From Pacificispira spongiicola (GTDB lineage: Bacteria > Pseudomonadota > Alphaproteobacteria > UBA8366 > Aestuariispiraceae), in assembly GCF_012926505.1 (NCBI RefSeq), contig NZ_JABBNT010000002.1, positions 558,001 through 622,000 on the forward strand: a stretch of 64,000 bases of DNA, given 5' to 3'. The stretch's first letter is position 1. Each line of letters opens with the position of its first letter. Shown in pieces: positions 61,213-64,000 of the stretch. The notes below the pieces were generated by a model, which was given only the letters and a program-made list of their open reading frames with translations, made no database searches and was not told where the DNA came from. The position numbers were made by a program, and so were the translations under genes.

Positions 61213-61962
61213 TCAGTCTGCCTCCTCACCGAGATAGGCGCGTTTGACCGCCTCGTTATCGCGGATCGCCTCGGGTTTGTCCGTCGCGATCACCTCGCCA
61301 TAGACCAGGACCGAAATGCGATCGGCCAGCGCGAAAACCGCATCCATGTCATGTTCGACAAGCAGCATGGTCTTTTCGCCCTTGAACTTCTTCAGGATAT
61401 CCACCATGCGGGCGGATTCTTCGCTGCCCATGCCCGCCATCGGCTCGTCCAGCAGCAGCATCTTCGGTTCCGTCGCCAGGGCCATGGCGATTTCCAGCTG
61501 ACGGTGTTCGCCGTGGGACACTTCCCGGGACAGGACATGGGCCTTATCCGCCAACCCGACTTCCGTCAGGAAGGTCATGGCCTTCTCGTTCAGTGCCGTT
61601 TCGCTGTCCGCCCGCTTCCAGAAACGGAAGGAATGACCGTCATGGGCCTGTACCGACAGGGCGACATTTTCCAGCAAGGTCATGTCCTGGAAGACGGAGG
61701 TGATCTGGAACGACCGCGCCATGCCCAAACGCGCCCGCGCCGGGAACGGCGCCCTGGTGATCGTTTTTCCGGCAAAACGGATCAAGCCGGCATCCGGCAT
61801 CTGTTCGCCGCACAACTGCGAAATCAGAGTCGTCTTGCCCGCGCCGTTCGGCCCGATGATCGCATGGACCTCGCCTTCCAGCACGTCCAGGCTGACATGC
61901 TTCGTCGCCTTAACGCCGCCGAAGCTCTTCTGCAGGTCTTGGATTTCGAGAAGCACGCTCAT
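61213..61962 (-). CDS. livG: Branched-chain amino-acid-type ABC transporter ATPase LivG
   Basis: 249 residues. Walker A GPNGAGKTTLISQL, the LivG-type signature VSHGEHRQLEIAMALA (in place of LSGGQ) and Walker B MLLLDEPMAGM. Ends two nt before the livF start and overlaps livM by 4 nt. Couples ATP hydrolysis to transport with LivF. Confidence 0.93.
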   Translation of the reverse strand: MSVLLEIQDLQKSFGGVKATKHVSLDVLEGEVHAIIGPNGAGKTTLISQLCGEQMPDAGLIRFAGKTITRAPFPARARLGMARSFQITSVFQDMTLLENVALSVQAHDGHSFRFWKRADSETALNEKAMTFLTEVGLADKAHVLSREVSHGEHRQLEIAMALATEPKMLLLDEPMAGMGSEESARMVDILKKFKGEKTMLLVEHDMDAVFALADRISVLVYGEVIATDKPEAIRDNEAVKRAYLGEEAD

Positions 61963-62936
61963 CGTTTGGTCAACCTATTCAAAAAGCCGGAGATACCGCC
62001 GCGCACGAACAGCACGACCAGCAGCAGGATGATGCCGAAGGGCAGATGCCAATAGACACCGGCACCGTCCGCGAACAGATCCATCACATCCGGTATGAAT
62101 TCTTCCAAAAGCAGGAAGGACAGCACGCCGTAGACCGGCCCGATGATCGACCCGCTACCGCCCAGGACGACCATGAAGATCAATTCGCCGGAACGGCCCC
62201 ACCCCATCATGTCCGGGCTGATGAAATTGGTGAAGTTCCCCATCAACGCCCCGGCATAGCCGCACAAGGCGCCGGAAATGACATAGGCGACGAGGCGATA
62301 GCGGTAGGTCGGATAACCGAGCGCGGACATGCGCTTCTCATTCGACTTCGCGCCCCGGATTACGCGCCCGAAGCGCGAGTTCACGATCCGGTGCAGAAGC
62401 AACAGAACGCCGACCAGCGAGACGAAGCAAACGTAGTAGAAGGTCGACGGATCATCCAAGGCCAGGCCGTCGAACAACTCGCTGTCCGACCAGATCAGCA
62501 GCCCATCGTCTCCGCCGTATTCTTCCAAAGACAGGAACAGGAAGAAGATCATCTGCGAGAACGCCATGGTGATCATGATGAAATGAACGCCCTTGGTACG
62601 CAGACTGATCGCGCCCGTGACCAGCGCAAACAGGGCGCTGACGGCAATCGCCAGCGGGAAGTGCAGGAATCCCGAATAGTATTCGTAATAGATCGGAATT
62701 CCGACCGCATAGGCACCGATACCGACAAAGGCGGCATGGCCGAAGCTGATCATTCCGCCGAAACCGAGAATAAGGTTCAGGCTGGCCGCCGCGACCGCCA
62801 GAATGACGATACGGGTCGCGATATCCAGGTAGAAGGGTTGGTCGAAGACCGTTGTGAGAACCGGCATCAGCCCCAGCACGATCAGCACCGCTGCAGTCAC
62901 CAGATTCTTGGGCGTTATAAGCGCAGAGAGATTCAT
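61959..62936 (-). CDS. livM: Branched-chain amino-acid-type ABC transporter permease LivM
   Basis: 325 residues, about nine membrane helices. The Liv permease core is LNLILGFGGMISFGHAAFVG near residues 53-72 and GRVIRGAKSNEKRMSALG with the EAA-like loop that contacts the ATPases. Located 18 nt after livH. The acid-rich loop EEYGGDDGLLIWSD between spans is usual in LivM. Confidence 0.93.
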   Translation of the reverse strand: MNLSALITPKNLVTAAVLIVLGLMPVLTTVFDQPFYLDIATRIVILAVAAASLNLILGFGGMISFGHAAFVGIGAYAVGIPIYYEYYSGFLHFPLAIAVSALFALVTGAISLRTKGVHFIMITMAFSQMIFFLFLSLEEYGGDDGLLIWSDSELFDGLALDDPSTFYYVCFVSLVGVLLLLHRIVNSRFGRVIRGAKSNEKRMSALGYPTYRYRLVAYVISGALCGYAGALMGNFTNFISPDMMGWGRSGELIFMVVLGGSGSIIGPVYGVLSFLLLEEFIPDVMDLFADGAGVYWHLPFGIILLLVVLFVRGGISGFLNRLTKR

Positions 62937-62954
62937 TTTTCGACTTCCTTCCCG

Positions 62955-63878
62955 TCACCGGACCTTGGGCGGGAACAGGCCCTGAGGCCGGACCGCGAGG
63001 ATCGCCGCCATCAGGATGTAGATCAGCATGGCGGAAATGGCGGGAGCCGCCGTTTCGGCGTTTTGATCCGACATGACGAGCTTGAAGAGTTGATCCAGGT
63101 AGGACCGGCCCAACGTGTCGATCATGCCGACGATCAACGCCCCGATGAAGGCGCCCTTGATGGATCCGATACCGCCGATGATGATAACGACGAAGGCGAC
63201 GATGATGATATCGTTGCCCATGCCGATCGACGCTTCGGTGATCGGCGAGATCATCATGCCCGCCAATCCGGCGATGGCCGCCCCGGCGGCGAAAACCAGC
63301 GAAAACAGATTCTTGATATCGATCCCCAGCGCCTGAACCATCGTGCGGTTCGACGCACCGGCGCGGATCAACATGCCGATCCGGGTTTTTGTCACGACCA
63401 GGAACAGGCCGAGCGCGACGGCCAAGCCAACGGCGATGATCGCGAGGCGATAACTGGGCACTTCGATCGTGCTGCTGAAGGCCACCTGGCCCTGCAGCCA
63501 GTCCGGCAGCGGGATGGACATGCCTTCCGCGCCCCATAGTAAATGCACACCCGTGTCGAAGATCAGGATGAGCCCGAAGGTCGCCAAAACGTGATCCAAG
63601 TGATCGCGGGCATAGATCGACCGCGCGACCAACCGTTCCGCGACATACCCCACGACCAGCGTCAGCGGCACCGCCAGAATCACCGCGAGAACGAAACTAT
63701 CCAGGAGATAGACCAGAGTCCCGCAGATATAGGCGCCGATCATATAGAACGATCCATGCGCCAGGTTGACGAAGTCCATGATACCGAAGATCAGGGTCAG
63801 CCCCGCCGCCACTAGAAACAGCAGGATTCCAAGCTGCAATCCATTCAGCAGCTGGGTTATCAGCAATGCGCTTTCCAT
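62955..63878 (-). CDS. livH: Branched-chain amino-acid-type ABC transporter permease LivH
   Basis: 307 residues from the ATG at 63878 (MESALLITQLLNGLQLGILL); an ATG at 63899 adds seven residues and cannot be excluded, because the GGAGG lies very close to the inner start. LVAAGLTLIFGIMDFVNLAHG near residues 25-45 is the LivH hallmark. EASIGMGNDIIIVAFVVIII and GSIKGAFIGALIVGMIDTLG are also typical. First gene of the visible operon; a substrate-binding protein gene is expected beyond the window end. Confidence 0.92.
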   Translation of the reverse strand: MESALLITQLLNGLQLGILLFLVAAGLTLIFGIMDFVNLAHGSFYMIGAYICGTLVYLLDSFVLAVILAVPLTLVVGYVAERLVARSIYARDHLDHVLATFGLILIFDTGVHLLWGAEGMSIPLPDWLQGQVAFSSTIEVPSYRLAIIAVGLAVALGLFLVVTKTRIGMLIRAGASNRTMVQALGIDIKNLFSLVFAAGAAIAGLAGMMISPITEASIGMGNDIIIVAFVVIIIGGIGSIKGAFIGALIVGMIDTLGRSYLDQLFKLVMSDQNAETAAPAISAMLIYILMAAILAVRPQGLFPPKVR

Positions 63879-63962
63879 ACCTCCCCCAAAACCCGGCATT
63901 CACACCGGCGTACTTTCGAGTTAGTGACCAACCAATTTAACACATACCCACACAGGCGATGA

Positions 63963-63990
63963 TCGGGAGAGGACTAACGTCCCCTCCCGA
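63963..63990 (-). other. Stem-loop upstream of livH
   Basis: TCGGGAG (63963-63969) pairs with CTCCCGA (63984-63990), and GGAC (63971-63974) with GTCC (63979-63982), loop TAAC, one mismatch between. No T-tract on the minus strand. Probably the RNA-stabilising or attenuating hairpin between the (off-window) binding-protein gene and livH, comparable to that after aapJ. Confidence 0.45.
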
Positions 63991-64000
63991 GAACCGACCG

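Noticed and set aside
62046-63539. 497-codon plus-strand frame opposite livM/livH
   Set aside because: Antisense shadow; extremely charged and repetitive composition, no start signal.
1-64000. CRISPR arrays, transposons, prophage, rRNA or tRNA genes
   Set aside because: No regularly spaced repeats, transposase motifs, phage structural proteins or cloverleaf sequences could be recognised by reading; a tRNAscan or repeat-finder run would settle small cases.

Overview
This window reads as chromosomal DNA of a GC-rich alphaproteobacterium, probably Rhodospirillales-like. That placement is inferred from gene content: an Aap general amino-acid ABC transporter, a DUF1476 gene (zeta-type inhibitor of F1-ATPase) beside purC, the chain purC-purS-purQ-(PAS protein)-purL-bolA-grxD, and the block rpoZ-rsh-DUF2062-acpS...lepB-rnc-era. 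I see no rRNA, tRNA, CRISPR array, transposase or phage structural gene. Coding density is very high and many neighbouring genes overlap by 4 nt (ATGA/GTGA).

Layout. 1-3.7 kb: end of aapJ, then aapQMP. 3.7-11 kb: orphan TAXI binding protein, a tandem universal stress protein behind an FNR-like box, an SLC13-type carrier, the GDP-fucose pair gmd-fcl, a DOPA-dioxygenase-family protein and an omega-aminotransferase with a perfect operator-like palindrome. 11-20.6 kb: purine and Fe-S/redox block (purB, an exported helical-repeat protein, DUF1476, purC/S/Q/L, bolA, grxD). 20.8-26 kb: orphan solute-binding protein, a VWA/PP2C/kinase triad (YegL-PphC-YegI or TerY-P type) and the pmpAB sulfur-transport pair, whose promoter sits inside the end of the kinase gene. 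26-32.4 kb: glycosyltransferase, TrkH, malate synthase, EamA exporter, ChaC-like enzyme, Dtd and an untracked 36-residue membrane peptide gene. 32.6-39.5 kb: methyltransferase-like protein, complete AmmeMemoRadiSam set, a lone molybdopterin-binding subunit and CysQ. 39.5-42 kb: a lower-GC island with a probable polymorphic toxin, its candidate immunity protein and a remnant of a second toxin cassette. 42-50.8 kb: aldolase plus dihaem cytochrome, receptor-type nucleotide cyclase, DUF2007, tRNA methyltransferase, CPA2 antiporter, arylamine N-acetyltransferase, MTA phosphorylase and UDG family 5. 50.8-59.3 kb: NYN protein, rpoZ, stringent-response gene, acpS, VOC protein, lepB-rnc-era and a TrmJ-like methyltransferase. 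59.3-64 kb: TerB protein, a full cobalamin riboswitch in front of an unrecognised 107-residue protein, and livHMGF.

The most interesting parts are the B12 riboswitch with an unknown target, the toxin/immunity island with its cassette scar, the AmmeMemoRadiSam locus, the signalling triad with the embedded pmpAB promoter/operator, and the 36-residue membrane peptide with a perfect ribosome-binding site. Function calls rest on motif and family recognition by eye; no database search was run.
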